DNA of 64,000 nucleotides from Punctularia strigosozonata HHB-11173 SS5 (lineage: Eukaryota > Basidiomycota > Agaricomycetes > Corticiales > Punctulariaceae). Position 1 is the stretch's first letter, and the number at the start of each line of letters is the position of its first letter. Below, one piece after another: positions 1 to 9,485 of this stretch. The position numbers and the translations under genes were made by a program. The stretch spans positions 1 through 64,000 of the forward strand of contig NW_006767439.1 in the NCBI RefSeq assembly GCF_000264995.1, written 5' to 3'. A model generated the notes under the pieces. That model ran no database searches. It had not been told where the DNA came from and saw nothing but the letters and a program-made list of their open reading frames with translations.

Positions 1-429
1 TATCGCTGATCCTACGATGCTCTCCCTTCGTTCCATCTGATATCCAGAGTGATCGGCTTGTTTTGATTTTCTATGTCGATCAGATCAAGTATAGTCCACC
101 TCATATATGCGTCGAGGGTGCTTTCTGATGTCGATGTGATGTTCAAAGATCCTAAATGTATGTCTCCCAGCCATTTCCCTTTCGATAAGCATCAGATATT
201 ACTTTGGCGATTTATTTCGATTTATGTCCCCAAACTATGCTCATGTGGCTATACACCTCGACCTGGGATGTGTCATACCATGCTAGTACTATAGCCACGT
301 TGAACGGCGATTTTTTGAGCTATAGAACGCCCTATTAACTTCAACAATGCTCCTGCGCTGAGCCCAAGTAAGGGTGTGAATGGCTGACTCAGACGCTTAC
401 TTAACGTTTACTTAACGCTTACCTCAGGC
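1..429. other. gene-free stretch
   Basis: Mixed-composition DNA without a convincing exon. Short open frames lack codon bias and splice structure. It leads into the GC-rich repeat array. No feature is called. Confidence 0.4.
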
Positions 430-850
430 ATGATGTTTCCACGCCCCGTGGCGGCAGTGTCACGGCGCGGCCGAGCCTCAGCGGCACATTTCCACGCCAC
501 GATGTGGCAGTGTCACGACGCGCGCGGCCGCCACATGGCTGACCGTGGCAGTGCTCTGCCGCGCGTCTCGCCGAACAGACTGGGACCCACGGTCACCGTG
601 GCAGTGTCGCGACGCGCGTGGCTCACCGTGGCAGTGTCGCGACGCGCGTGGCCCACCGTGGCGATGCGGTACGTGCCTCGCATGGCTCACCGTGGCGGTG
701 TAACGACGCGCGTCCCGCCAAACAGACCGGGTCCCACGTTCACCGTGGCAGTGTCACGACGCGCGTCGCTCACCGTGGCAGTGCCTTGCCGCGCGTGGCG
801 CCGAACACATCCGGTCCCACGATCACCGTGGCAGTGTCACGACGCGCATC
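430..850. repeat. GC-rich minisatellite array, left part
   Basis: A core close to CACCGTGGCAGTGTCACGAC followed by GCGCG recurs, with near-complete copies at 594-618, 624-648, 741-765 and 824-848 and degenerate copies between and before them. Cores are joined either directly or by a longer spacer of the type CGCCGAACAGACTGGGACCC. The open frames here, on both strands, come from the repeat and are not genes. The array resumes at 1534 on the far side of an inserted element. Confidence 0.8.
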
Positions 851-1533
851 CAGTTGGGGACAAGCAAAGTCAACCAAAAACATGACCGAGTTTTTACGAC
901 CCAAAATATGCTCGGTTTTCTTTTCTTTTGCTTCAGGCATGATACTATACACATTAGTTCAAGGATTGCACGAGCAGATTGCCCAGAAAAGCCAAAATAA
1001 GAAAAATTGACCCCAAAAAATTGGCACACCCCCAAAAATGACCCTAAAATCTCCGAAAAGTGCTCATTCGCTTCCTTTTTGTATTCTGTGTATGATTCTG
1101 ATGGCAATTGATATTTCTAACGAGCCGAAACGCCACAAACAATTAGGAACTTCAATCATGTGACTGAATTGCGTGAAAACCAATGTGGCTGTCCGCCAAA
1201 ATAGGCAGTCGAAACATCCCTATTTTGGCAAGAACCGGCTTAGACACCAAATACAGGTGGGTTCCGGGACTTGGCAGCCTGAAGCTAGTGGTCAAGGGGT
1301 CCAGTCCTCGGCCCTCCGGGGGCATCTGCGGCCTTCTGATCCGGGTGCAGCACCCTACATGTAGCGGTGAAACTCGGCCAAAAATTGGCACTCCCGATTT
1401 CTCGTGGGAAAATTCAAAAGAGTGCAGATTTGGATGTTTCCAGGTGCGCTGATTCTGAATCCAAAGTCAGAAATGTGATAGGAAATGCGTGTGAGCCGCT
1501 ACATGATTGGTTGACTTTGCTTGTCCCCGACTG
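851..1533. mobile_element. 683 bp TIR element (non-autonomous DNA transposon-like)
   Basis: The ends are inverted repeats. Positions 851-877 begin CAGTTGGGGACAAGC and match the reverse complement of 1507-1533 with one mismatch over 27 bp. The element thus starts CAGT and ends ACTG, as many Tc1/mariner- and pogo-like elements do. No transposase can be read inside, so it would be non-autonomous. It sits inside one unit of the minisatellite: repeat core at 824-848, then element, then spacer plus core at 1534-1585. A dinucleotide TC lies at both outer edges and may be the target duplication; TA would be expected for classical mariner, so the superfamily is open. The internal sequence includes a hairpin at 1195-1229. 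Confidence 0.65.
1195..1229. repeat. 11 bp inverted repeat (hairpin) inside the TIR element
   Basis: GCCAAAATAGG at 1195-1205 is the exact reverse complement of CCTATTTTGGC at 1219-1229, with a 13-base loop. The function is unknown. Confidence 0.7.
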
Positions 1534-1640
1534 TCCGCCGAGCAGGCCGGGACCCACGGTCACCGTGGCAGTGTCACGACGCGCGTTCAGACCCCCTGCC
1601 GAGCTCGCCGGAGTCCCACGGTCACGGTGGCGGCGAGCAA
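1534..1640. repeat. minisatellite array, right part
   Basis: Spacer-type sequence (1534-1560) and a full core copy (1561-1585) continue the array that stops at 850. A more divergent half-unit runs to about 1640. This shows that 851-1533 interrupts a once continuous array. Confidence 0.7.
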
Positions 1641-3619
1641 TCCTCCCGGCGACATCCCCACCAAAATATTGGTGGCGTAATGCCCACAGCGCGTTAAATC
1701 GCGAAAATATTCAGCGAGGTACCCATCACACTTACGAAGAGGCGTTGTCAGACGGTGAGTAGCGACTCACTTGGGAACAGTCGAGAAAAACGGACGGTGA
1801 ATTATGAGCATCATTTCTTTCGATTTAAAAAACCGATTGTTCGATGAATACTGCAATATATGAAGCTTCTAAAATCTTGAAAAAATGGCCAGTGGGAGGG
1901 GATTGGTGAACATGATTTTTTGACATACTAACCGTGGGAATTTGATCGCTGGATGATCCTCCAGGCCCTTCTCACCGTTTTAGGAGGATATGATGAATTA
2001 CGGAACGACTGCCAATATAAAGTGAGTTGCGAGAACAGTTCTGGATTCAGTACTTCTGGGGCTATACACTGACACCCCAAACATCCAAAACTGAGACGCC
2101 CGGAGGTCAGCCTGACCTCCTGGCTGGGACAGGGCTAGGGGACAGACTTAAGGTCACAAAACAATATGTAAGCATGTATATTTATCGTATAGTAACCATG
2201 TTGATACTAGACAGCTTTCAAAATCAATATATAGCGAGATTTCATATTCAAATCGCTGTATTTGGTGCACGTTTTGGCCACGGGATATCAAAATCTCAAT
2301 ATATATCAAAAATGAAAGCTCTCTACTCAGCAAGGTTGCACGTAGAATTCATGATATATATTTGGCATTTATCAGGGCATGCACCCGGACTCCATTGTCA
2401 CCCGCATCTGGCCAAACACCTGACTTGTTATGGGAGGATTGTTCCCTGCTCATGCAGCCCTGTGGACCATCACTTCTCCTAGGCCACCCGAGCTCACCTT
2501 AAAGTCAAAACGGTGGTTACGGGTCTGGCAATCCCGCTGACCCTGATTTGAGCCATTGCGTGGCCCGAGGCCCACACCCCTGGGCCCTGTGTATTTTCAG
2601 ACAATTATTGGATGATTTGCAATAGCATCTCCATCATTATCTCGAGGGATCCGCTACCGGCTCCTGATGTCTCCGGAGCATACCCTGACAGTCATGGACC
2701 CCTGACACCCTGTCATCTACACCCAATGACAATGGGATGGTTCCATATCCATATCAGGAATGTGGAATGTGGAAGGTATGTGATTCATACCCATAGCAAT
2801 CATATATTAAATGATATTGCAAGCACAGCATACAGATTATGCGAGGAATTATACCTTGGAGTAGAGCCAGCTAAGAGATGAAGCCATATTGCATAACCTG
2901 AATATAATACGTGCACACCCAGAGAGTGTGGGAGCATCCATGCACCAGCACCCATGGGATATGGAACTGAACACATGGCTACCCCCTCATAGGTCCAAAA
3001 AAATAGGGTCTAAATACCCCTAAGAGGTCATGACTTGGAGGGTGACTGAGGTGCCCGCGGAACGTAGCGTCGTATGCAGTAACCAGGGGGACCGTCGGTT
3101 CCGGATGTGTCCACCAATGTAACGGTTTCGCGTATCTTGCGCCGCCGTTATGTAGTTCTTGAACCGCGTCCAGGTCCTGGCGAGTTCCGGGTTCGGTAGT
3201 AGTCGTAGTCTTGTTGGTCGTAGCCAGGTGTCGGATATACCGTGCGCGTCAGTCCGCGCGGCTTTACACTGACGGGGGGTCTTTCCTTGAAAGCCCCAAG
3301 AACTCCCCCGTAAGAGGGAGTCGCGTACTTCGCAGTTCGTCCACACTAAAGGGGACGAGCGAAGGCCGCGAGAGTAAGAGTAAGATGATTATGTACAATA
3401 CAGCCGCGCGTTGCAGTACTACGCGCTACTTCTATATTAGGTAGCCCGGCGTCGGGGCGGGGAAGTACGTGCAGGGTTACGCAGAGCCGTCACACAGCTT
3501 CGGTCCAGCCAAATGAGGGAATAGTTGAGATGACAATAGTGATGGATTGCGTAACGACAAAAACATGAGGGACAACAAAAAGATCCTTCTGATTGTACGG
3601 CGACTGCGCGTCCTGGCTA
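1641..3619. other. gene-free stretch with a change of base composition
   Basis: An AT-rich part (about 1780-3000) has no recognisable exon and includes a 19 nt palindrome at 2102-2120 (arms GGAGGTCAG/CTGACCTCC). At about 3020 it turns into a GC-rich block to about 3480. That block has a 108-codon open minus frame (3020-3346) rich in Arg and Thr, which I cannot assign to a family. It could be a remnant of a mobile element or chance. Confidence 0.4.
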
Positions 3620-5235
3620 TCACTCGTCGCCAATCTTAGGCGCGAGGTAGTATCGGATATGGCCTTGACCGAAGTGGTATTGTACCTGCGCGGACGATTA
3701 GCATCTTCTCACCACAACTACCAGATCATCTCACCAGTAGGGGAACGTCGTTGCTCATCATGAGCTGCACTACATCAGTCAAGCTGGAGCTCTTCGCGAA
3801 GTTGACGAGATACTGTGAGTTGAAGAAGCGAAACTATGTCAGAGGCGCACTGCGTTAACGGTGTAGAAAAGAAAGCAGCCTACCTTCAGAGAGAACGTAA
3901 GATTGACAGTCTGGTTCATCTCGATCAGCACACCCGTCCGGCCGCTGCCATCGTCGTCGTCGTCACTATCATCATCGCGGCTCTTCTTCGACTTCCGAGC
4001 CTTCTTCGCTGGTGAGGGCTAGAGGGGCAACCCGGTTGAGTGGACGGCAATCAATCGTAGGGCTTGATGCTACCTTAGACGACGACTTCTTCCTCTTCTT
4101 GCTGTCGCCACCGTCCTCTTCTTGTTCATCCTCACCATCCTCGTCCGATTTGACCTACGATCGTCCCATGATCAGTCCAGTAATGATAATAGGACCTGGA
4201 GATAGATGTTACCTCTTCGCCGTTCATCTTGACATCGCCGTCTTCTTCCGCCTCCTTCTTCACGTTGGCTTTGCTGTCCTCTTCCTCCTCCTTTTCTTCC
4301 TCTATAAGCCCGGCGTGATTCATCAACCGCAGTCAGGAAGCGGTCGCACATGTAACGAACCATCGAACTCCTCGATCTTTTTCTGGAAGTATTTTCGACT
4401 GGCGTCTGTCTGCTTCAGGAGCACAGAGCCGTTGGCAGCCTCGCCGTCCGAATTGAACCGGACGCCTTCCTTGGTCACATCGATGCGGACGGACTCGCCG
4501 AGCTGCCAAGACCGACATTGAAGCTTGGACGGAGCGGGAAAGGGCAGGGCGTACGAACCTGGATGAGGTCACGGACTATCCTTGCGAGTTCGCTACTCGG
4601 CATGGTAATCCTGAGCGAAGGAGTCAGGGATTCCAGGTAAGCGAGGGCAGCCTTCATGTGCGTACCGTGCATCGTAGTCGGTGTCTGGTATACCGAGCGT
4701 ATCCGAGTCGATATCCATCAACTTCATGTCATATTCCGCCAACCGATCCTGATCTGTCGAAATATCAGTCGACTACATCGGTTATTTTGAACCGGCGCGC
4801 GTACTTCTGCTCTCGAACTTGAGGTTGAGGACATCGGCGTCGTCGGTGGCCGTTAGGGTGCAGATATCATCATCCTTGGCGCATTTGAGGACCTTTGCGA
4901 GCGCGCCGAGGTTGACACCGAGCGGCATTGGACGGTCGCATCGGTACTTTTGGAAGCTGGAGGCATCTAGCTTGACGGCGACAAGCGCGACGTGCGAGTT
5001 GTCCATGGCTTGAAGAGTCTGTAAGCCGTCAGGAGACCGCAACCACAAACGCATTGGAAGTAAATAAGCGTACTATGCCCTCCTCGTTGCACTCGAAGTT
5101 CGCGTCCGTGACTAGCTCCTTGATAGCTGGAACGAAGAACGCGTTAATGGTGTAGCGAGCGATCAACACGCGGGCGGACTCACCGTCAAGGAGCTTCTTG
5201 AGAGTTCCCGCCTGTTGCAGCCGAGCTTCGAGCAT
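3620..5235 (-). CDS. PCNA: PCNA (DNA sliding clamp) with a charged insert
   Basis: Proliferating cell nuclear antigen, the trimeric DNA clamp of nuclear replication and repair. The start (ATG at 5235) gives [17 protein letters not shown]. Nine introns follow. Diagnostic core segments are [71 protein letters not shown] and the C-terminal [13 protein letters not shown] just before the stop at 3620-3622. Splicing gives about 350 residues, against about 260 in yeast or human. The extra length is one block of about 85 residues in the second domain, after KKIEEFD and before [16 protein letters not shown]. There the usual short loop is replaced by Glu/Asp runs and two Lys/Arg clusters ([19 protein letters not shown]). 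The insert is spread over three exons. Everything needed for the clamp fold is otherwise present. The identity is secure; the exact insert depends on the splice sites chosen. Confidence 0.93.
4074..4154 (-). other. 81 nt phase-0 exon inside the PCNA insert
   Basis: This exon encodes 27 residues of the insert ([11 protein letters not shown] at its start, KKRKKSSSK at its end). It is bounded by an acceptor ending GATCGTAG and a donor beginning GTAGCATC. Both borders are phase 0 and the length is a multiple of three, so skipping it would shorten the acidic loop without changing frame. Whether it is skipped cannot be seen here. Confidence 0.6.
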
Positions 5236-5875
5236 GATTAGTGGAGTTAGTGGGAATAGCTGGTGAGCGGGCGAGCAGACGCGGCGTAGACGAACGTGGA
5301 GGAGAGAAAGGTGAGACGCGTCCGTGGCGCAAGGACGCGACTGTAAAACATGAGCAAACACGCCTCCCACGCCGCACTGGTTCCGCTTTAAGTTTCAACG
5401 CTCGGCGTTCAACCGTCACTCAACCGCCAATCGGACAACCGTTACATGTGCAGCACAAGCTCATTGATACCATGAAATTAGGTGCTGGATCGAAAGCGTG
5501 TCATATAACTTGGGACTTGTACGACTGCAGATACCAGTTACCTGCTTCCGAGCACTAGGACAACGTATCACTACCGCCAGTCGCTTGCTAGATTCTGACG
5601 CACCCGACATGGCGCTGGGCAAGTGCTAAGTGTACATCCCTGTCACGGATTGATACGCCCATACAGTACTACTACTCAGCGCGATCGCGTCCACAGGCCA
5701 TAATCGCGGATCGTGGTGGCCCTTGCAAGGACGGCGCCGTACACATGTTCCAACCCTAGCCAAAACTGCTCGCTTGGGTATTTTGTCTTTGTTGGCCTTG
5801 GCTCTGGTAATCAGTCTGGCGCTCTTCGAATGACGTCGTAAAAAATTCCTGCACTGAGTATGACCGACCCGAAAC
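5236..5875. other. upstream region of PCNA
   Basis: No supported exon. It contains the PCNA promoter and 5' untranslated region. I see no clear TATA box or MluI-type cell-cycle element that I would defend. Confidence 0.35.
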
Positions 5876-6560
5876 TCAAGTCATGCTGATGCCGCCTTTC
5901 CGGAAGTACATGATGAACACGAAGATCGCCAGGCTCATCTGCCTCGAATGAACGTTTTATGCCCTTTCATCCAAGCCGCAATCTGGGGTAAATGATACCG
6001 CACGCCTTGCGCGGGTCCATCCGCCATTCGTGGCGTTTCAAAGTCAAATACGGCTCCAGAAGCCGACACGTGTTCACCTCAGAAGGCTTCGGTGAGACTT
6101 TGTACACCATATTCATTGGCTTCCACATGATCCGTATCTCCTCGTTGCTAAATCATCCCTCAGAATGTCCAGGGAACGAAGAAGGTCGCATATCCAGGAT
6201 ACCAGAAGTCAGAACACGTTTCAGCCGGATGGCATCGACCTTGATCATTCCGTACGTGGAGCGGTCATGACTGTGAGCATGGACGCTGGTCGTGTACGAC
6301 ACCGACGATGCAAGTCATCAGGTGGCATGCGCTTCCGACGGCTAGCATTGACCTGTCGCCAGCGTTAATGGCGCCAATATTTTGGCCTGTCAGCTATCGA
6401 TCATGAATATGGAGCCGTTGCAAGATGGCGCGCTTTGCACAAGCGCTGTGCCTGCGGAAGCTAATAGGCAGGCCATTCTATCAAAACATGAAACGTCAAT
6501 CATTATCTTGACTTTCTTCTCCGACCTACAGATCTGCTCGATGTAGCCGCGGAATCACTT
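5876..6560 (-). pseudogene. possible remnant of a membrane-protein gene
   Basis: Several minus-strand segments read like exons of a membrane protein but do not join into one clean model. A last exon after an acceptor (CGAGGCAG) reads MSLAIFVFIMYFRKGGISMT and stops at 5876. Upstream segments read NEEIRIMWKPMNMVYKVSP (near 6110-6170) and FWYPGYATFFVPWTF (near 6180-6230), the latter followed at once by a stop. Aromatic and hydrophobic content suggests transmembrane helices. I do not recognise the family. It could be an intact gene with splice sites I misjudged, or a decayed copy. Confidence 0.3.
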
Positions 6561-7652
6561 GCGGGACGAAGCGAGAGCGGTCGTTGGAGCGACATTGTCT
6601 CTTGTCCGAGAGAGGAAAGCGTTGTATTCGGCGTCGCGCAGGTGATGCATGCTAGCTCTTTCCACACCGCATCTCTGAACTCTGAAAGGAAAGGTCAACA
6701 ACATAGCACGTTTGCGACGGCTAGCTGCAGGTATGCCGAGGGTATGTGGTCATATCAACTGTAATCAATCATCAGAGGCGGGAGTCCTCGACAGGCCTCG
6801 TTGCCAGTACGATGGGAACGGAACGCTGATAGGCGGATCGATCGCGCTAGAATCGACGGTAGCGACATAGCTTATGAGCGTGTGCATCGTTTCAAACCAC
6901 CTGCTGGACGATGGAGTGGACGAGATGAACGAAGGAATATCGGCGGCGACCACGGACGTCGAGGCTGCGATTGGTGGGCCCGTATTTGTGCGTTGTTTGG
7001 ACCCGGTATTTACGGGATCCGGGATGTAATCAGGTGGAGATAAGAGAAAGTGGGAGGGGATCCGCTCCTCATTTGGGAAGGTTCGAAATGCAGGCGTGAT
7101 CAGATGTGGTCCAGAGCTTGGTACGTACTGGCAGAAATACGTCGTCCGTCGATGATTGATGGATGGCATGCGATCGCTCGCTTGCGACGCCGCGAGTATG
7201 GCTGGACGCTCGCAGGACGCTCACAGAAGTGAGATATCGTCCCTATGTCGCCCGAAGTGGCGCGCAGGGCGGGGGCGTGAGAAGGCGTGAGGGCACGCGG
7301 AAGCAGAATCGGGAGAGATAAGCGAGGCGTCGACCGGTGGGCAGGGTCGTGCCTTCCTTCCCCAGATCGTTCTTCTCGCCTGCCGCGTGCGCCGATTGCC
7401 GAAAACATCCAGGGGCCCGGGATATTAATGTCCGAATCCGGTAACCGAACACGTTCCCTTCGCGGAGTTACGCTGCCCAAGACGTCCGCGTCTGTGGGAA
7501 GCGGCAAGTATAAACATATGTAAGGTTCCCCATCGCGCACAGCGCCCTCCTCCATTTGCGGTACCCCCCCGACCCTCCACTTGCGCGCCTCGAGGCCGAC
7601 GTGCGCGCTCCCTCCTTCCTTTCTCTGCTCCCCCGCCTGCCAGGTCGATAAG
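6561..7652. other. intergenic and 5' region of the HMG-box gene
   Basis: No supported gene. The right half is the promoter of the HMG-box gene: a TATA box at 7509-7514, then a pyrimidine-rich leader up to the start codon at 7653. The short open frames on both strands around 6800-7550 show no splice structure. Confidence 0.4.
7509..7514 (+). promoter_or_regulatory. TATA box of the HMG-box gene
   Basis: TATAAA lies 139 bp upstream of the chosen ATG at 7653, followed by a C/T-rich leader. Spacing fits a leader of about 110 nt. Confidence 0.5.
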
Positions 7653-9485
7653 ATGCCTGCTGCAAGGACGAGGGACAGGCGCGCAGACGGTCAGATCAAC
7701 GACGATCAACGCCGAACGCAGTCGTATACTGACGCCACATTGTTCTCAGATGGCCAGCTCACTTGGGCTCCCGTTCTCGAGCCCAAGCCACCCACCACCA
7801 TCGCCTTCGCCACCAACATCACCCCGGGCACCTTCAACGATCCACCCAGTCCCTCGCTCGAAGAGCCCGCCGAGTCCCTCCTCTTCCCCCCCTCCGACAC
7901 CCCGTCTACCCCCAAGAAGGCGGCCCACAGCAAAAAGAAGGCACCGGATCACATCCCCCGTCCTCCCAACGCCTTCATCCTCTTTCGCTCCTCGTTTATC
8001 AAGTCGCAGCACGTCCGCTCGGAGGTCGAGACCAACCACTCCACCTTATCCAAGATCATCGGCATCACCTGGCAGAATCTCCCTGCCGACGAGCGTCGCA
8101 TTTGGCAGGCCAAGGCGAGGGCCGCTCTCGACGAGCACAAGCGCAAATGGCCCAGCTACGCCTTCCGTCCCTTGCACCCGAAGCACAAGGGCCGCGAGCC
8201 GGACTCCCCCTCTGCCGACGGCCGAAAGCCGACCGCGCCCAAGGAGAAGCGGAAGGTGAAGGAGATCGGACAGAAAGACCTCACCCGATGTGCGAAGATC
8301 GCCGAGCTGCTCGTCGAGGGCAAGAAGGGCGAGGAGTTGAATGCGGCTATGGCCGAGTTCGACAAGCATCATGTACCGCCCACTATCGTTCCGCGGTTCG
8401 AGGAGCCCCTCACGGTCCGCGCGTATCGACGGTCTTCGTCTGCCCCCATTCCAGAGACTGAGCACGTCCGCAAATCGCAGTCGTTCCGTCCTTCGACGCC
8501 TGCTCGATCGTCGGCTCGCAAGCGGTCGTCTAGTAGCGAGCCGGAACCCGCCAACCCTCGCGATGATCAACACGAGATCGATCCTTCGATGCCACCCTTG
8601 GTTGACAATCCACACCCTTGGTGTTACGACGTGCCCCAGTTCTCCCTTCCTTGGGCACCATCGCAGGGGATGCAGCTATGTGAATTCGCCGCAGATCCAC
8701 ATCCGTCTTTCGTGAGTTGTACGGTCCTCGTCAACCTGTGCAATGATCTGATCTTGTATCCGCAGTCTTTTGAGCATTATACAGTCAACCAGTCTCTATC
8801 GACGTCATCGTCACCTGCAGGACCCTCGTATGCGTCAATGCCCCCTTGCGATCCGTTGGCTCCACTCACACCCGAGGTCCACGGATCTATGAACATGCAT
8901 CGCGCACGGCCAGGCGACGACTCGTCGGATTATGGCCAAGGAAGCACGACATTGTATACCCCGAGACCGCTTGCCATCAACACGTCGTTCCTCGATTATC
9001 GCGATTACCGACATCCCTCACCTTATTCCAGCACACCGGGTAGTCCTGGGGCTTTCAGTCCTGGCACACCGTTATCCTACGACGCTCCCGGGACACCCAG
9101 CTCATTCGTACTGTCCCCTCCTGCGTCGGGTGCCATGCTGACCGGTTTCCTGGGTTGCGATACCTTGCAGACGACGCCTGTGGACGGCGCATTCGATCAC
9201 AATGCGCTGCGGAATCCCTGCCCATCGGTGTCCGGAGATTCTGTGATCGGTGGGGACGATCCCTCGCCTTCCTCTCCCGACCCTTCAGAGTCGGAGTACG
9301 GGCACATGTTCGGCGTTTTCGAGCTCCGGACGTCCTCTCATTACCCTCCCGCTAAGGTTGACTTCTCGCGATACGATCTAGATCCCCAGCTGCAGGCCAT
9401 TCTTGATGGCAAACCGTCGACACTGGCTCACCTTGATTCGGCCCTCAGCAGCTTCATATCCGGCGCTTCTTCGCTTCCTCTATAA
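7653..9485 (+). CDS. HMG-box transcription factor
   Basis: A sequence-specific DNA-binding protein of the MATA-HMG/Sox-like type. The ATG at 7653 gives MPAARTRDRRADGQ; the frame is open further upstream, but that part is pyrimidine-leader sequence. The HMG box spans residues 101-172: it opens with IPRPPNAFILFR, continues with TLSKIIGITWQNLP and ends with the basic EHKRKWPSYAFRPLHPKHK. A Ser/Pro-rich tail fills the rest. A 54-nt in-frame intron (8712-8765, GTGAGT to CCGCAG) is removed, giving about 592 residues. Related proteins in this group regulate mating, dikaryon formation or fruiting. The sequence does not show which, and the gene is not next to a pheromone or homeodomain mating locus. 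Confidence 0.88.
   Translation: MPAARTRDRRADGQINDDQRRTQSYTDATLFSDGQLTWAPVLEPKPPTTIAFATNITPGTFNDPPSPSLEEPAESLLFPPSDTPSTPKKAAHSKKKAPDHIPRPPNAFILFRSSFIKSQHVRSEVETNHSTLSKIIGITWQNLPADERRIWQAKARAALDEHKRKWPSYAFRPLHPKHKGREPDSPSADGRKPTAPKEKRKVKEIGQKDLTRCAKIAELLVEGKKGEELNAAMAEFDKHHVPPTIVPRFEEPLTVRAYRRSSSAPIPETEHVRKSQSFRPSTPARSSARKRSSSSEPEPANPRDDQHEIDPSMPPLVDNPHPWCYDVPQFSLPWAPSQGMQLCEFAADPHPSFVSCTVLVNLCNDLILYPQSFEHYTVNQSLSTSSSPAGPSYASMPPCDPLAPLTPEVHGSMNMHRARPGDDSSDYGQGSTTLYTPRPLAINTSFLDYRDYRHPSPYSSTPGSPGAFSPGTPLSYDAPGTPSSFVLSPPASGAMLTGFLGCDTLQTTPVDGAFDHNALRNPCPSVSGDSVIGGDDPSPSSPDPSESEYGHMFGVFELRTSSHYPPAKVDFSRYDLDPQLQAILDGKPSTLAHLDSALSSFISGASSLPL
8712..8765 (+). other. 54 nt in-frame intron of the HMG-box gene
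   Basis: It starts GTGAGTTGTACGG and ends TATCCGCAG. It is phase 0, a multiple of three and free of stops, so both spliced and unspliced messages keep the frame; retention adds 18 residues between HPSF and SFEHYTVNQ. The clear consensus ends argue that it is normally spliced. Confidence 0.7.

Noticed and set aside
430-1010. Open frames of 130-151 codons at 430-1010
   Set aside because: Made of the minisatellite repeat; open on both strands with repeat-derived residues only.
851-1533. Transposase gene inside the TIR element
   Set aside because: The open frames inside are short (under 135 codons), overlap on both strands and carry no catalytic motif.
7763-8461. 232-codon frame and other frames overlapping the HMG-box gene
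   Set aside because: Shadow frames of the HMG-box coding sequence; no domain of their own.
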